A stretch of 64,000 nt of DNA from the NCBI RefSeq assembly GCF_040930455.2, contig NZ_CP170494.1; one strand, given 5' to 3'. Made by a program: the position numbers and the translations under genes. The DNA comes from Neopusillimonas maritima (lineage in GTDB: Bacteria; Pseudomonadota; Gammaproteobacteria; Burkholderiales; Burkholderiaceae_B). The stretch's first letter is position 1. The number at the start of each line of letters is the position of its first letter. The notes beneath the pieces are model-generated. The model saw nothing but the letters and a program-made list of their open reading frames with translations. It was not told the DNA's origin and did not search any database. Below are positions 17,520-25,894 of this stretch, one piece after another.

Positions 17520-18925
17520 GGCGTAGCTTTCTTGCTGTTAGCCATTCCTTGCGCGGTCGCCTGTTCGTGGGAACGCTTGTTTGGATTATTGTTACTGTTG
17601 TTGTGGCAGGTTGGGGCTTAAATGGCATGTTTCGCCAGCACCTTGAACGCCAGTTGGCTTCAGAGTTACGTGTTTATATGAATCAATTGGTAGCCGGCTT
17701 GTCGGTGGATGAAAATGAAAACGTGACGTTCATTATTGAGCCGAGTGATCCCAGGTTTGAGCAACCGCTTTCAGGCTTGTATTGGCAGGCAAATAAGTTG
17801 TCCGGCAACGTGGCTGACCTTCCGGTTGTAGCGCATTCGCGCTCTTTGTGGGATCAGACGCTTAAGGTGTCGGATTTGCAAACGCAAGGAAGTAGCCCGA
17901 ACCTGGCGCTTTTTGATGCCGGTGAAGGGGCGCAGCTTTATGGGCTGTCGCGCGTTGTCACGCCGGCGGAGGGGCAGGCGCGTTATCAGTTAACCGTGGC
18001 GGTGAACGAGCAAGTACTTATTGCGCCGTTAAAGCAATTTACGCGCTTACTGATGGCGGCGTTGGCAGTACTTGTTTTGGGTATGATTGCTGCAACGATC
18101 ATGCAATTGTGGTTGGGGTTAAAACCCTTGATAAGTATGCGGCGCGAACTGACAAAAGTGCGTACCGGTGCTGAGCGTCAAATTCTTGGCCGCTACCCCT
18201 CTGAGATTCAACCGCTTGTAGACGAGTTCAACCAAGTGTTGCACAGCAGCGATGAGATTGTCCAGCGCGCGCGAACTCAAGCCGGAAACTTGGCCCACGC
18301 GCTTAAAACGCCGTTGTCGGTATTGGCGAATGCTGCGCAACAAAATAATGGCGAATTGGCGACGCTGGTAGGCGAGCAGGTTTCGCAGGCTCAGCGCCAC
18401 GTTGATTATCATTTGGCGCGTGCCCGGGCCGCTTCAATAGCGCGCACGCCGGGTATGTGTGCGCCGGTTGCGCCGGTTGTGAACGGGTTGGTTCGTACCC
18501 TTAAGCAGTTGTATCGAGACAAGGGTGTTCAGTTTAATTTAACGGGTGACTCATCGAAGGTTGCATTTCAAGGCAGTGCACATGATTTGCAGGAAGTGCT
18601 GGGAAATGTATTGGATAACGCTTGTAAATGGGCGACGCAGCAGGTGTGGGTTCGTATCGTCGAGACGTCGCTTGCAGATAAACGATGGGTGGTTGTTAAC
18701 GTGGAGGACGATGGTTCAGGCCTCGCCCAATCAGATCAAAAGCGTGTATTCCAGCGAGGCACTCGATTAGATGAACAAACGCCTGGGTCGGGACTAGGCT
18801 TATCAATTGTGCACGATTTAGTGCAAAGTTATGGCGGGCAGGTTAGTGCCTACACATCTGGGCATGGTGGCTTAGGTGTTGAATTGACGCTACCCGCTGC
18901 CTCATCAAAATCACTAAAGAATTAG
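17516..18925 (+). CDS. PhoQ-like sensor histidine kinase
   Basis: 469 residues. TM1 is near 18-36, a periplasmic sensor covers about 37-178, and TM2 near 180-203. HAMP follows, then the H-box NLAHALKTPLSVLANAA with the His near residue 262. This ALKTPL variant is typical of PhoQ relatives. The ATPase domain has the N box VLGNVLDNACKWA, VNVEDDGSGLAQ and GSGLGLSIVHDLV. The sensor region is acidic in places, as expected for cation or peptide sensing. The 3' end overlaps the selD-fusion 3' end by 12 bases in convergent orientation. Confidence 0.9.
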   Translation: MRRSFLAVSHSLRGRLFVGTLVWIIVTVVVAGWGLNGMFRQHLERQLASELRVYMNQLVAGLSVDENENVTFIIEPSDPRFEQPLSGLYWQANKLSGNVADLPVVAHSRSLWDQTLKVSDLQTQGSSPNLALFDAGEGAQLYGLSRVVTPAEGQARYQLTVAVNEQVLIAPLKQFTRLLMAALAVLVLGMIAATIMQLWLGLKPLISMRRELTKVRTGAERQILGRYPSEIQPLVDEFNQVLHSSDEIVQRARTQAGNLAHALKTPLSVLANAAQQNNGELATLVGEQVSQAQRHVDYHLARARAASIARTPGMCAPVAPVVNGLVRTLKQLYRDKGVQFNLTGDSSKVAFQGSAHDLQEVLGNVLDNACKWATQQVWVRIVETSLADKRWVVVNVEDDGSGLAQSDQKRVFQRGTRLDEQTPGSGLGLSIVHDLVQSYGGQVSAYTSGHGGLGVELTLPAASSKSLKN

Positions 18926-21190
18926 TTTAATCGGCGCCAGTGCCTCTCCTTGCGCAAGAATGCGCCCAATTTTTACGGCAGGATATCCCAAGGCTTGAAG
19001 CGCCGCGATGGCGGCATCGGCGTGTTCTGCCGGCACACTGGCTAATAATCCGCCTGCAGTTTGCGGGTCGAAAATAAGTGGGTAGTTAGGGTGCGAAACG
19101 GCGGCTTCTTGGTTTTGCAACGCCCGGCGCAGGCGTACGTTGGCTGGTTGCAGCGAACTTAGAATACCCAGGGCGGCCGTTTCTGCGGCGCCTTCCAAAA
19201 TTGGCAGGGCGTCCAGGTTAAGTTCTGCATCCACCCCCGAGGGGCGCGTCATTTCCACCAGGTGGCCCAAGAGGCCAAAGCCGGTTAAGTCGGTGCACGC
19301 GGTGGCACCGTGCTCGATTAAGCAGGGCACGGCCAATCGGTTCGACATCTGCATATAGGTTAGGGCGTTGTCGATCCAGCGGCCTTTTGCTTTTAATTGG
19401 GCATGGGCGGCAAACAAGGTGCCGGTGCCAATGGGCTTGGTTAGAACCAGTACATCACCCGGGCGCATGGCGCCCTTGGTTAAAACGCCTTCAAGCGATT
19501 CGTTCACAACACCGTTAACCGCGAACCCCAAGGCCAATTCTTGCCCTTCACCGGTGTGGCCGCCTACCAGTGCACAGCCGGCTTCATTCAGTACCTCCAC
19601 CGCGCCTTTCATCATTTGGAAAACCGTGTCTTCCACTTTAGACTCAAGGCCCGGGGGAACGGTGGCCACGGCGGTAGCCGACAAGGCCTCGCCCCCCATG
19701 GCAAAAACATCACCCAGGGCATGGTTGGCCGCAATACGGCCGAACAAGTAAGGGTCGTTGATGAAGGCACGAAAAAAATCCACGGTGTGCACCATGGCTT
19801 TGCCGGGGGGCACTTTCACCACCGCCGCGTCGTCGGGCGCATGCAGGCCTATAAGAACCTCCAGCCGATTAAGGGGTTCAATATTGGCCAGTGCGCTGGA
19901 TAAAACGCCGGCGCCCACTTTGGCACCGCAGCCGCCACAACGCATGGCAATCGCCGAAATGGCCTGGGTTTGTTCTTCCTGTTTTAACGGAATAGGGGTT
20001 TGTGCAGCTTCTGTCTGGCTCGACATGGCCGGATCAAGTTCATTGAACTTGCGCATAAAGCGGCGGTCGATTTGATCTTTCCAGCGCCAGACCCAGTTGC
20101 CTTTGGCATAGAGCGCGCCCCGCGAGGCAATCGCATGTTGGTCGCCTGTGCTGATGAGTGCCAGCCATTTTTGTTGTGGCCGATAGGGTATCAAAGGCTT
20201 TTGCTCGAGGGAGCGGCGTAAATTATGGTTCAGCGGTTTACCCATGCGCACTGCGAAAACACCGGCCTTTTCCAACGGGCGGGTGGTAAAGGCCACGCAA
20301 TCGCCGGCTGCAAAAATCAGTGGGTCGGTTTCTGTTTGCAGCGTTTCACGCACCTTGATGAAGTTACTCTCATCAAGCGCCAGTCCGGTCTCTTTTAACC
20401 ATGCAGGGCCCGTGGCTTGTGTTACCCAGAACGTTTCATGCGTGGCGAATGTGTCGCCGTTTTCTGTATGCAAGCAATCTTTGTCCAGGCGGGTAACTTT
20501 GGCGCAGGTATGAACTTTGACATCCCGCGCTTGCAGTGTGCGCATAAACGCGGCGCGTACACGCGCGTTGTGGGTAGGCAAAATAACGGGGTCGGCTGAA
20601 AACAGGTGGAACTGCACGGCATTGGCCGGTTGCCCCCATTTCGCCATTTCATGCTTTAAACGGTGCTGTATGGCTAGTGTGAGCTCGACACCACCTGCGC
20701 CTGCACCCACCACGGCGATAGTTGTGGGTTGCGTTCGTTCCTGCATTCGGCCCAGCAAAGCCAGCCAGCGTTCATTGAAATGCCGGATAGGTTTAACGGG
20801 AATGCTGTATTCAGGCGCCCCAGGTACGGCATGAACGGCGGGTGTTGCACCCACATTAATCGACAACACATCGTACGGCACCGCTGGCCGGTTGCGACAT
20901 AATACGCGTTGCATATTGCGCTCAATGCCGGTGACTTCATCTTTGAAATAGCGTGCGCCGGCAAACTCGGCCAGTTTTCGTATGTCGATGTGCACGTCGT
21001 CGTAGCTGTAATGGCCGGCTACATAGCCAGGCAACATGCCGGAATAAGGGGTGTCGGTATCGGTGCAAATGACCGTCAGGCGAACACCTGGCATGGGCCT
21101 CATGGCGAACATACGCAGCACCATCACATGGCTGTGGCCACCGCCCACCAAAACAATATCGCGTACCACGGGGGAAGACGCTTGCTGCAT
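18914..21190 (-). CDS. selD: NADH-dehydrogenase-like/selenide, water dikinase (SelD) fusion; probable SenC function
   Basis: 758 residues in two parts. Residues about 8-380 are an FAD/NAD(P) disulfide-reductase fold of NDH-2 type: VLVGGGHSHVMVLRMFA near the start, AVVGAGAGGVELTLA in the middle, and LIFAAGDCVAF before residue 320. Residues about 415-758 are SelD, starting at MRCGGCGAKVGAGVL and containing PDDAAVV, VDFFRAFINDPYLFGRIAANHALGD by position, LVGGHTGEG and DPQTAGGLL. SelD makes selenophosphate from selenide and ATP. The catalytic Cys and Lys (CGAK) are kept, while the second Cys of E. coli SelD is Ala. The start abuts the senB stop (TGAATG). This context points to selenophosphate supply for selenoneine. 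Confidence 0.9.
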   Translation of the reverse strand: MQQASSPVVRDIVLVGGGHSHVMVLRMFAMRPMPGVRLTVICTDTDTPYSGMLPGYVAGHYSYDDVHIDIRKLAEFAGARYFKDEVTGIERNMQRVLCRNRPAVPYDVLSINVGATPAVHAVPGAPEYSIPVKPIRHFNERWLALLGRMQERTQPTTIAVVGAGAGGVELTLAIQHRLKHEMAKWGQPANAVQFHLFSADPVILPTHNARVRAAFMRTLQARDVKVHTCAKVTRLDKDCLHTENGDTFATHETFWVTQATGPAWLKETGLALDESNFIKVRETLQTETDPLIFAAGDCVAFTTRPLEKAGVFAVRMGKPLNHNLRRSLEQKPLIPYRPQQKWLALISTGDQHAIASRGALYAKGNWVWRWKDQIDRRFMRKFNELDPAMSSQTEAAQTPIPLKQEEQTQAISAIAMRCGGCGAKVGAGVLSSALANIEPLNRLEVLIGLHAPDDAAVVKVPPGKAMVHTVDFFRAFINDPYLFGRIAANHALGDVFAMGGEALSATAVATVPPGLESKVEDTVFQMMKGAVEVLNEAGCALVGGHTGEGQELALGFAVNGVVNESLEGVLTKGAMRPGDVLVLTKPIGTGTLFAAHAQLKAKGRWIDNALTYMQMSNRLAVPCLIEHGATACTDLTGFGLLGHLVEMTRPSGVDAELNLDALPILEGAAETAALGILSSLQPANVRLRRALQNQEAAVSHPNYPLIFDPQTAGGLLASVPAEHADAAIAALQALGYPAVKIGRILAQGEALAPIKLIL

Positions 21191-22195
21191 TCAGGACACT
21201 CCGAGTAAGTCTTTAACCAGTGTTTGGATCGCGTGTTGTTCAACTTTCGGGTCGAACAGTTTGGCCCGGTCACGACATTGCTCGCTTAATACATTCAACA
21301 AGCCATTTTCATCGCTTTGCGTTGCGCGGCATTCTTTAATGCTTTCAGCCAGCACATTGGCGTTGTTGAATGGGAAGTAGCCTTGATAGTTCTTCCCCAG
21401 CATGCCGATATTGCCGTCAACATCCGAGGCTAAAACGGGTGTCCCGCTGTTCACGGCCTCCATAACGACATGTGCGCCGCCCTCCATCTCACTGGTGTGT
21501 ACCAGTAAATGCGCACGTTGAATGCGGCTTCGCACTGTGTCATGGGGTAAACCGGCTATCCAGCGGTAGTTTGGCGCCTCAAGCATGGTTTGCTGTGCAG
21601 CTTCACCCAGCGCAGGGTCCAACACTTTGCCGATGTGATCAATATAGATATCCGGATGGGTTTTCAAAAGGCGTGTCACCTGGAAGAGGGTATGCGGCGC
21701 TTTTTCCGGGCGCAAATGCCCCACCATTAGGACCCTTAAGTGTTTTGTTGTTTTGGCCAGGGGTTTGCGTAAGGAAGTGGATTGAAAAATGAGGCGCGTT
21801 TTTTTTCGTTCGGCCGGAGCTAATGCCTCGGGTGCTTTTTCTTGCAACACTACCAGGCTGTGCGCCTGTTGCAGTGACCGTTGCGCGTCGGGGTCGTAGT
21901 TTATGTCGCGATATAAATCGGTACCAGCCATAATAACGGCCAGACCGCGCGAACCATGGCGAGCATACCAATTGGATATGGATGGCGCCGAGCGCCGCGC
22001 ATGCAGCGCGATTAGAACATCGCTTTCTTCGGCCGAGGTATCGTCACCGGGCCAGTGCTGCACAATGCTTACCTGCGCAACGGGGGCTATCGCACGGGCC
22101 CAGCGGCGCACAGTTTGCCAGTTCCCGTTATTGGCGGCGGCCAAAGAAGGGGTGACAATGGTAACCTTCGGTTTTTGGTTGGAGTTGAGTGCCAT
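21191..22195 (-). CDS. senB: Selenosugar synthase SenB-like glycosyltransferase (TIGR04348-type)
   Basis: 334 residues, a GT-B fold glycosyltransferase. It begins with VTIVTPSLAAANNGNWQTVRRWA, the hallmark of the SenB/TIGR04348 group. The donor site includes VLMVGHLRPEKAPHTLF near residue 170 and EMEGGAHVVMEAVNSGTPVL near 255. SenB is known to form a selenosugar from selenophosphate and a UDP-sugar. Here it sits between a SenA homologue (divergent) and a SelD fusion (directly downstream), which fits that role. ATG at 22195 shares two bases with the senA ATG; the only earlier start is TTG at 22234. Confidence 0.85.
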   Translation of the reverse strand: MALNSNQKPKVTIVTPSLAAANNGNWQTVRRWARAIAPVAQVSIVQHWPGDDTSAEESDVLIALHARRSAPSISNWYARHGSRGLAVIMAGTDLYRDINYDPDAQRSLQQAHSLVVLQEKAPEALAPAERKKTRLIFQSTSLRKPLAKTTKHLRVLMVGHLRPEKAPHTLFQVTRLLKTHPDIYIDHIGKVLDPALGEAAQQTMLEAPNYRWIAGLPHDTVRSRIQRAHLLVHTSEMEGGAHVVMEAVNSGTPVLASDVDGNIGMLGKNYQGYFPFNNANVLAESIKECRATQSDENGLLNVLSEQCRDRAKLFDPKVEQHAIQTLVKDLLGVS

Positions 22196-23408
22196 GGCAG
22201 TGGATTTCTCAGTTGCGCAAACGGCGCGTTGCAATAATGCGGAAGAGCTTTCAACAGCATTACAGGCTGCGCGCGAGAAGACATTAACCTTGCTGCAAGC
22301 CTACGTTGACGCGCTGGGGCCTGAATTGCCGGTTCCCTATAGTACCGAATTGAACCCGCCCCGGTGGGAGTTTGGCCATGTTGCCTGGTTTCAGGCATTC
22401 TGGACAGCGCGCAACTTGCAGCGGCAAGCCGGCACTCACTGCGATCCCGATCACATCCGCCCGGCGGGGCATATGCGTGACGAGGATAAATTTTACGACT
22501 CCAGCAATGTGCCGCATAAAACCCGTTGGGATTTGCCGTTGCCCGATCTTGAATTGACACGCGCCTACATGCAGTCTACCTTTGAAGAAACCCTGCGTCT
22601 GCTTGAGCACGACGCCCAGCGCGGTGAAGACCTGTATTTTTATCGTTTGGCCTTGTTTCATGAGGACATGCATGCTGAAGCGTGCATATATATGGCGCAG
22701 GCGCTGGAGATTCCGTTGCCGGCCTCCCTTATTAAAAATACGTCGGAAAAGGGAGGCTTAAAACCGGGGGAATTAAAAGCGCTTTCAATTCCGGCAACCA
22801 CATGGCAGTTGGGTTGGTCGGATCCTGCATCAGGCGATGACGCTGAGCTGACTCAAGAGACTCATCGTTTCTTTGCTTTCGATAACGAACTACCGGCCCA
22901 TTCTGTTCGGTTACCTGCGTTCAGTATCGATAACGGGCCCGTCAGTTGGCATCGTTTTCTGCCCGCGGTTGACGCAGGCGCCGTGACGATGCCGCGTTAT
23001 GTTCGTAAGCAGGGTGGTGTTTGGCAGGCCTGCCATTTCGGGCAGTGGGTTGAGTTGAATCTTGATGCGCCCGCTGTTCATATTTCCAAAGATCAGGCCG
23101 ATGCCTGGTGTCGTTGGGCGGGTCGACGCTTACCGACCGAGGCGGAATGGGAATATGCGGCTTACCACGCGTCCGATTTTCAATGGGGCCAGGTATGGGA
23201 GTGGACCTCCAGCCGCTTTGTGCCATTCGATGGCTTTGTTGCGCACCCTTATCGTGACTATTCCCGCTTTGGGTTTGAAGAGCACCGCTACGTATTGAAA
23301 GGAGCCAGTTGGGCAACTGATGCCCGGATGGCGCATCCGCGTTACCGGAATTTCTTTCCGCCCGAACGGTGCGATATTCACGCGGGGTTTCGTTCGTGTG
23401 CGTTGTGA
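22194..23408 (+). CDS. senA: Selenoneine synthase SenA-like (EgtB-family non-heme iron enzyme)
   Basis: 404 residues. The N-terminal DinB-like helical domain carries iron ligands: His in WEFGHVAWFQAFW near residue 60 and the HxxxHxE motif FHEDMHAEACIYM near 155. A C-terminal FGE-sulfatase-like domain follows, with WCRWAGRRLPTEAEWEYAA, VWEWTSS, VLKGASWAT and HAGFRSC. EgtB enzymes join hercynine to a thiol; SenA uses a selenosugar to make the C-Se bond of selenoneine. Assignment to SenA rather than EgtB rests on the adjacent senB and selD. ATG 22194 has GGAG nine bases upstream. A frame open from 21903 would lie wholly antisense to senB. Confidence 0.83.
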   Translation: MAVDFSVAQTARCNNAEELSTALQAAREKTLTLLQAYVDALGPELPVPYSTELNPPRWEFGHVAWFQAFWTARNLQRQAGTHCDPDHIRPAGHMRDEDKFYDSSNVPHKTRWDLPLPDLELTRAYMQSTFEETLRLLEHDAQRGEDLYFYRLALFHEDMHAEACIYMAQALEIPLPASLIKNTSEKGGLKPGELKALSIPATTWQLGWSDPASGDDAELTQETHRFFAFDNELPAHSVRLPAFSIDNGPVSWHRFLPAVDAGAVTMPRYVRKQGGVWQACHFGQWVELNLDAPAVHISKDQADAWCRWAGRRLPTEAEWEYAAYHASDFQWGQVWEWTSSRFVPFDGFVAHPYRDYSRFGFEEHRYVLKGASWATDARMAHPRYRNFFPPERCDIHAGFRSCAL

Positions 23409-23444
23409 GTTTTTAAAAAACAACGCCGCGAGTCAAAGTGCGCG

Positions 23445-24371
23445 CTAAGCTTGTGCGACGAACACGGCAAACCAGTTTTTATCGTCCGACCAGTGTCGGC
23501 AGTCATTGAATCCCGCCTGTTTCAGTAGAGTGGCGAAGGCATCTGTTTGCCATTTATAAGAGTTTTCGGTGTGAATTCGTTCACCGGCAACGAATTGACG
23601 TTGTCCATTGGGCCAGGTAACGGTTGTGCCTCGGGTTGCCTCCAGATGCATCTCGATGCGTGATTCATCGGCATTGAACAGGGCAATGTGCCGCCATTCA
23701 TGAAGATTGAAATTGGTTTGTGCCAATTGATTGATGTGGCGCAAAATATTCCGATTGAAAGCGGCGGTCACTTGAAGAGCATCGTCGTAGGCGCGTTCAA
23801 GTATGTCAGCGGGCTTGATCAGATCGACACCTATCAACAGCCGGCCGTTCGGGCAAGCCGCGCGAACGCGTTGCAAAAAAGCCAGAGCATCGGCTGGGTT
23901 GAAATTACCAATGCTCGAGCCGGGGTAGAAGAATAAACGCGGGTCGTTGCCGATTTCGTTGGGTAAATGTAGAGAATGCGAAAAGTCTTGTTCCACCGCA
24001 ACCATTTCTACATGCGGATAGCGGCTTTGTAGGCGCGCCAGCGAAGTTTGCAGAAAAGCGGCTGAAATATCCACCGCAACATAGCGCTTGATTTGAAAGG
24101 GCTCGAACAGTGCCGTGGCTTTTTCTCCATCGCCCGCACCCAAATCGATCAACGTTGAGGTTGCTCCAACAGCCTGCTTAATCTCAAGGCTGTGTCGTTT
24201 TAGTATTTGCGCTTCCGTGCGAGTCGGATAATACTCCGGAAGCTCGGTGATCGCGGTAAACAAGCGTGAACCCAGCTCATCGTATAGATATTTTGGAGAA
24301 ATATGTGGCGGGTCTGCAGTAAGCCCCGAAATGATCTCCTGGCTGCTTTTTTCGCTATGCTGAACTGACAC
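23445..24371 (-). CDS. egtD: L-histidine N-alpha-methyltransferase EgtD
   Basis: 308 residues. Family features: YLYDELGSRLFTAITELPEYYPTRTEAQIL near the N-terminus by position, the SAM motif LIDLGAGDGEKATALF near residue 78, and FFYPGSSIGNFNPADA near 155. EgtD trimethylates histidine to hercynine, the acceptor used by EgtB and SenA. The GTG at 24371 is chosen because GAAGGAAA lies six bases upstream and a strong terminator sits at 24398-24430. The longer TTG frame (24407) would start inside that terminator. It converges on senA with a 36-base gap and would complete the selenoneine pathway. Confidence 0.92.
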   Translation of the reverse strand: MSVQHSEKSSQEIISGLTADPPHISPKYLYDELGSRLFTAITELPEYYPTRTEAQILKRHSLEIKQAVGATSTLIDLGAGDGEKATALFEPFQIKRYVAVDISAAFLQTSLARLQSRYPHVEMVAVEQDFSHSLHLPNEIGNDPRLFFYPGSSIGNFNPADALAFLQRVRAACPNGRLLIGVDLIKPADILERAYDDALQVTAAFNRNILRHINQLAQTNFNLHEWRHIALFNADESRIEMHLEATRGTTVTWPNGQRQFVAGERIHTENSYKWQTDAFATLLKQAGFNDCRHWSDDKNWFAVFVAQA

Positions 24372-24397
24372 GGCTTTCCTTCGTGGTTCGTTTTGTT

Positions 24398-24430
24398 GAA
24401 AAAACAAGGCCGGTGATGAGCCGGCCTTGT
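24398..24430 (-). terminator. Rho-independent terminator after sugE
   Basis: Perfect 10-bp stem ACAAGGCCGG / CCGGCCTTGT with a 7-base loop, followed on the minus strand by six Ts. It lies 73 bases past the sugE stop and just upstream of egtD, separating the two transcripts. Confidence 0.85.
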
Positions 24431-24503
24431 CAATTTAGCATGAACGTTGCGAGGGTTAGTAATGTAAGAAGCGTCCCGGTTGGAAGGCTACGAATGTGCA
24501 TTT

Positions 24504-24821
24504 CTAGTTTGCGGAAAGCTTCATCAACACCAGCCCCGATACAATTAATACTGCAGCTGCAACGCGCATGGCACTGAGTTGTTCGCCCAGCACCAAAATT
24601 CCTACCAAAAACGCACCTATCGCTCCGATACCCGTCCAAATGGTATATGCGGTGCCCAGCGGTAATGAACGCATTGAAAACGCCAGCAAGGCGAAGCTCG
24701 CAATCATGGTGATAAGGGTGATGACTGTGGGGATGGGTTTGGTAAAGCCGTGGGACAGCTTCATTGAAAATGCCCAAATCACTTCAAGAATGCCGGCAAC
24801 GAAAAGGGATATCCAGGCCAT
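24504..24821 (-). CDS. sugE: SugE/Gdx SMR-family guanidinium exporter
   Basis: 105 residues with four membrane helices, standard for the small multidrug resistance family. The essential Glu is at residue 13 (VAGILEVIWAFSMK). The signature AYTIWTGIGAIGAFLVGILVLGE identifies the SugE/Gdx branch, which exports guanidinium in exchange for protons. ATG 24821 follows AAGGAG. A guanidine-II riboswitch lies directly upstream, which agrees strongly with this function. The longer frame to 24977 would translate the riboswitch and is not credible. Confidence 0.92.
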   Translation of the reverse strand: MAWISLFVAGILEVIWAFSMKLSHGFTKPIPTVITLITMIASFALLAFSMRSLPLGTAYTIWTGIGAIGAFLVGILVLGEQLSAMRVAAAVLIVSGLVLMKLSAN

Positions 24822-24842
24822 GATGACTCCTTTGCAAAGAGT

Positions 24843-24890
24843 CGGGCCGTCCCGATATGCGTTCCCGAAGTGTGGGGGAGGTCGTCCTCC
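24843..24890 (-). ncRNA. Guanidine-II (mini-ykkC) riboswitch upstream of sugE
   Basis: On the minus strand two small hairpins carry the diagnostic ACGR tetraloops: GGAGG-ACGA-CCTCC (24877-24890) and CGGG-ACGG-CCCG (24843-24854), 22 bases apart. The second hairpin lies just before the AAGGAG ribosome site of sugE. Two ACGR hairpins ahead of an SMR transporter is the definition of the guanidine-II class. Guanidine binding is expected to dock the loops and expose the ribosome site. Confidence 0.88.
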
Positions 24891-24941
24891 TGGAGGTGAT
24901 TTGCGAACCGAAGCGGGTTGGCCTTCGAGTCGCACGTGTCT

Positions 24942-24971
24942 ATTATAGACATAAGGAAAAATAATGGGCAA
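24942..24971 (-). promoter_or_regulatory. Probable sigma-70 promoter of sugE
   Basis: On the minus strand TTGCCC, an 18-base spacer and a perfect TATAAT lie upstream of the riboswitch. Transcription would begin about 45 bases before the first riboswitch hairpin. Confidence 0.6.
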
Positions 24972-25013
24972 GAACAAATAAACTGAAAGTGGTCAAGATC
25001 AAATGGGAGTGTT

Positions 25014-25865
25014 ATGAGCGACGCTAACTATCATATTCGTTGCATGACGAGGCCGGAAATCGACCTTTGTGTATCCTGGGCTGCTGCCGAAGGCTGGAAT
25101 CCGGGTTTGCATGATGCCGACGCTTTTTATGCCGCAGACTCCGAAGGGTTTCTGGTGGGGTTGCTCAACGATGAACCCATTGCGTGCATTTCTGCGGTGC
25201 GTTACGGCGAACATTTCGGATTTATCGGTTTTTATATTGTGGCGCCAGGTTATCGGCGGCAGGGATATGGGTTGAAACTGTGGAATGCCGCCATGCAACG
25301 CCTGGAAGGGCGCCTTATTGGTTTGGATGGTGTGGTTGCGCAACAAGAAAATTACCGTAAAAGCGGCTTTGAGTTTGCATATAACAACGTTAGGTATCAA
25401 GGAACAACGAGCCGTAAGGATTCGTTCAGCACTTCTGTTGTCGATTTGGTCAAAGTGCCTGAGGCAGCGCTTGTTGCGTTCGATCGCGTTTTATTTCCCG
25501 CACCCAGAACGCCATTTCTTTCGAGTTGGATAACGCGACCCGGAACGGTTGCCAAAGCCTGCATTAAAGACGGCGTCATGCAAGGCTATGGCGTTATTCG
25601 ACCATGCAAAATGGGATACAAAATTGGCCCCTTGTTCGCCCAAGACCCACATATTGCACAAATGCTTTACGAGACCTTGGTTAGCCAGGTTGAACCGGGG
25701 GCACAAGTACAGTTGGATATTCCGCAAACGAATCCCCACGCGCCGGCGTTGGTTGAAAGCAATAATATGCAACCTGTTTTTGAGACGGCGCGCATGTATA
25801 CAGGGCAGGCCCCGAATTTGGCCATTCACAATATTTACGGGGTAACCAGCTTCGAACTCGGATAA
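25014..25865 (+). CDS. Two-domain GNAT N-acetyltransferase
   Basis: 283 residues. The N-terminal GNAT domain (about 5-130) has the acetyl-CoA motif PGYRRQGYGLKLWNAAM and YRKSGFEFAYNN. A second, more diverged domain (about 150-280) matches the YitH-like C-terminal acetyltransferase pattern (YGVIRPCKMGYKIGPLFA). The substrate is unknown. GGGAGTG precedes the ATG. It is convergent with the hybrid kinase gene, 29 bases apart. Confidence 0.8.
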   Translation: MSDANYHIRCMTRPEIDLCVSWAAAEGWNPGLHDADAFYAADSEGFLVGLLNDEPIACISAVRYGEHFGFIGFYIVAPGYRRQGYGLKLWNAAMQRLEGRLIGLDGVVAQQENYRKSGFEFAYNNVRYQGTTSRKDSFSTSVVDLVKVPEAALVAFDRVLFPAPRTPFLSSWITRPGTVAKACIKDGVMQGYGVIRPCKMGYKIGPLFAQDPHIAQMLYETLVSQVEPGAQVQLDIPQTNPHAPALVESNNMQPVFETARMYTGQAPNLAIHNIYGVTSFELG

Positions 25866-25894
25866 ATTTCGGCTTAGGGTTGAACTATTTGTAT

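Noticed and set aside
21903..22193. Upstream extension of senA
   Set aside because: It would be 97 codons fully antisense to senB with no family match; ATG 22194 has a ribosome site.
24372..24407. TTG start for egtD at 24407
   Set aside because: It lies within the sugE terminator; GTG 24371 has a good ribosome site.
24822..24977. N-terminal extension of SugE
   Set aside because: It would translate the guanidine-II riboswitch, and the family begins at MAWISL.
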